From Ignavibacteriales bacterium (GTDB lineage Bacteria; Bacteroidota; Ignavibacteria; Ignavibacteriales; Melioribacteraceae), in the NCBI GenBank assembly GCA_027080245.1, contig JALWSN010000192.1, positions 1 to 7,081 on the forward strand: a stretch of DNA of 7,081 nt, written 5' to 3'. Positions 5,894 to 7,081 of the stretch are shown piece after piece. The notes under the pieces were generated by a model that saw nothing but the letters and a program-made list of their open reading frames with translations, made no database searches and was not told the origin of the DNA. The number at the start of each line of letters is the position of its first letter. Positions within the stretch are counted from its first letter, which is position 1. The translations under genes and the position numbers were made by a program.

Positions 5894-7081
5894 TTACCTC
5901 TTAAATATCAATATCACCGTTGCCACAGCTCCTACAACGCCGGCTATGCTCGCCACTCGCGCTAAATAATAATTGAAATCCCTGTAAGGCATGCGCGGCA
6001 CCCAAATGAAATCCCCCGACTCAATTTTGTATTGATTGTCGCTGTCCGTCATGTCAATCCAAGCGCGGGATTTCGATTTTATTAAATAAATCTCGCCTTT
6101 TGCCCGCGCGCCCAATCCGCCCGCAAGCGAAACGTAATAATTGTAATCCGCGCCGGGTTTATATTTAATGAAGCCGGGATTCATCACCTGCCCGTAAATG
6201 TAAACCATATTCGATTTTGCGGGAATATTAATCACGTCGCCGTCCTTTACTAAAAATTTTGCGCTCGGCGAATCTTCGTTTAGCGCTTGACTGAAATCAA
6301 CCGACGCAAGCGCATGCAGATTGCGCAGCATATTATCCGTATTAAAACTTATTGAATCCTCCGGGTCGATGTTAGCCATTCGTTGCATTAACAATAAATC
6401 GGTTTGCGGATTAAACAAATCAAGATTAAACGAACGCTGCCTGTTTTGGTAGGGCATGTTCTGCGAATTGTAAAGCGCCGTGGCAAGCGGACTCCGGATT
6501 AGCTCGGCGTTCCGCAAATCCGCCGTAGGCTTAAAACCGCCGGCTTTTTCGATTACTTCCTTCAACGTGGTGCTGTCCTTTGAAATAAAAATGTAACCGG
6601 GTTTGTAAACTTCGCCAACAACCAACACTTTAAAATCGCGCTTCTCGGTTTCGTTTGCCACCACCCTTATTCTGTCGCCTCTCATCAGCGGAAAATTAAG
6701 ACTATCCGGAGAAAGCTCAATTATTTTTTCCTTTTCCCCTTCGTAGTTCAAACGCGTAACGGTGATTTTTTGAATCTTATTGTACGCTTTGCTGATTCCT
6801 CTTGCAAACAAAAGCGCGTCGGAAAGCTTGTCCCCATCCACGTACTGGAACTTAACCGGCTTGTTAACCGCTCCTTCCACCTCCACGAAATTCCTGTCCA
6901 AATCCACCGGCGGAAACACAATCACGTCGCCGTTTTTTAAATACGGATTGAACTGAAAATCCGCCGTCAGACGGAACTTTTCCAAATCAATTAACTGCTT
7001 CGTTCCGTCCGCCCGGTACAATTTAATTCCGCGTTTGGCGTAATTTTGTAGCTTTTGCTTGAATTGTTGAATTAAATTTCC
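5894..7081 (-). CDS. SLBB-domain polysaccharide export protein, 5' end outside window
   Basis: The frame is open from the right edge to TAA at 5896-5894, showing the last 395 residues of a Wza-like outer-membrane polysaccharide export protein. The N-terminal signal peptide and Poly_export domain must lie beyond position 7081. Counting from the first visible codon, a first NPYLKNGDVIVFPP block (45-58) is followed by three SLBB-like units: FVEVEGAVNKPVKFQY to RGDRIRVV (about 65-141), KVLVVGEVYKPGYIFI to NAELIRS (about 151-197), and VYIYGQVMNPGFIKYK to ESGDFIWVPR (about 293-363). A loop of roughly 75 residues separates the second unit from its closing VKDGDVINIP (278-287). The C-terminus is a hydrophobic helix (about 374-393) ending FKR, comparable in place to the membrane helix of Wza. 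A TTG at 7021 could be read as a start, but the frame is open upstream with matching family sequence. The gene is clearly richer in G+C than those after it. Confidence 0.92.
   Translation of the reverse strand, partial: GNLIQQFKQKLQNYAKRGIKLYRADGTKQLIDLEKFRLTADFQFNPYLKNGDVIVFPPVDLDRNFVEVEGAVNKPVKFQYVDGDKLSDALLFARGISKAYNKIQKITVTRLNYEGEKEKIIELSPDSLNFPLMRGDRIRVVANETEKRDFKVLVVGEVYKPGYIFISKDSTTLKEVIEKAGGFKPTADLRNAELIRSPLATALYNSQNMPYQNRQRSFNLDLFNPQTDLLLMQRMANIDPEDSISFNTDNMLRNLHALASVDFSQALNEDSPSAKFLVKDGDVINIPAKSNMVYIYGQVMNPGFIKYKPGADYNYYVSLAGGLGARAKGEIYLIKSKSRAWIDMTDSDNQYKIESGDFIWVPRMPYRDFNYYLARVASIAGVVGAVATVILIFKR

Noticed and set aside
5548..5904. 118-codon open frame on the plus strand
   Set aside because: It lies opposite the well-supported Wzz-like gene, has no family resemblance and has no ribosome site I can recognise. 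The same applies to the plus-strand frames at 974-1159, 1190-1408 and 4904-5173.
7019..7021. TTG as start codon of the SLBB protein
   Set aside because: The frame stays open to the right edge, and the 20 codons upstream continue normal family sequence. A protein starting here would lack its signal peptide and export domain, so the gene is partial by window edge, not short.
1..7081. Undescribed system, mobile element, CRISPR array, tRNA or other RNA gene
   Set aside because: Coding sequence fills nearly the whole window, all six proteins match known polysaccharide-assembly families, and I saw no direct repeat arrays, transposase frames, inverted terminal repeats or tRNA-like folds.

Overview
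The window is one unbroken stretch of a surface-polysaccharide (O-antigen, capsule or exopolysaccharide) assembly locus. All six genes lie on the minus strand, so transcription runs from position 7081 towards 1. The order is: SLBB-domain outer-membrane export protein (5' end outside the window), Wzz-type chain-length regulator, Wzx-type lipid-linked oligosaccharide flippase, O-antigen ligase/polymerase family protein, a complete GT4 glycosyltransferase, and a second GT4 glycosyltransferase cut off by the left edge.

Spacing between genes is very tight: 38 bases, 4 bases, 2 bases, a 4-base overlap (GTGA), and 0 bases (TAA directly followed by ATG). No terminator-like hairpin or promoter-like spacing is visible between genes, so the region reads as a single operon that continues past both edges. 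No RNA gene, insertion sequence, CRISPR array or gene-free stretch longer than 38 bases is present.

The genes fit a Wzx/Wzy-type pathway. The glycosyltransferases build the repeat unit on a lipid carrier at the cytoplasmic face. The flippase moves it across the inner membrane. The multi-spanning Wzy_C-family protein polymerises it or ligates it to an acceptor. The Wzz-like protein sets chain length, and the SLBB protein carries the product through the outer membrane. The initiating sugar-phosphate transferase and the nucleotide-sugar enzymes are not in the window. The separate chain-length protein lacks the fused tyrosine-kinase domain seen in many exopolysaccharide systems.

The organism is a Gram-negative-type bacterium, because an outer-membrane export protein is present. 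The AT-rich DNA, the form of the SLBB and Wzz proteins and the GT4 sequence style suggest the Bacteroidota/Chlorobiota group, possibly an Ignavibacteria-like lineage. This is inference from resemblance only. Base composition changes sharply near 5,890: the SLBB gene is about half G+C in sampled lines, while the genes downstream are much more AT-rich, lowest in the flippase. That pattern is usual where a conserved export gene adjoins a variable polysaccharide cassette. I found no sign of an undescribed system. The points worth a second look are this composition break, the two GTG starts with coupled translation, and the ligase-or-polymerase ambiguity.
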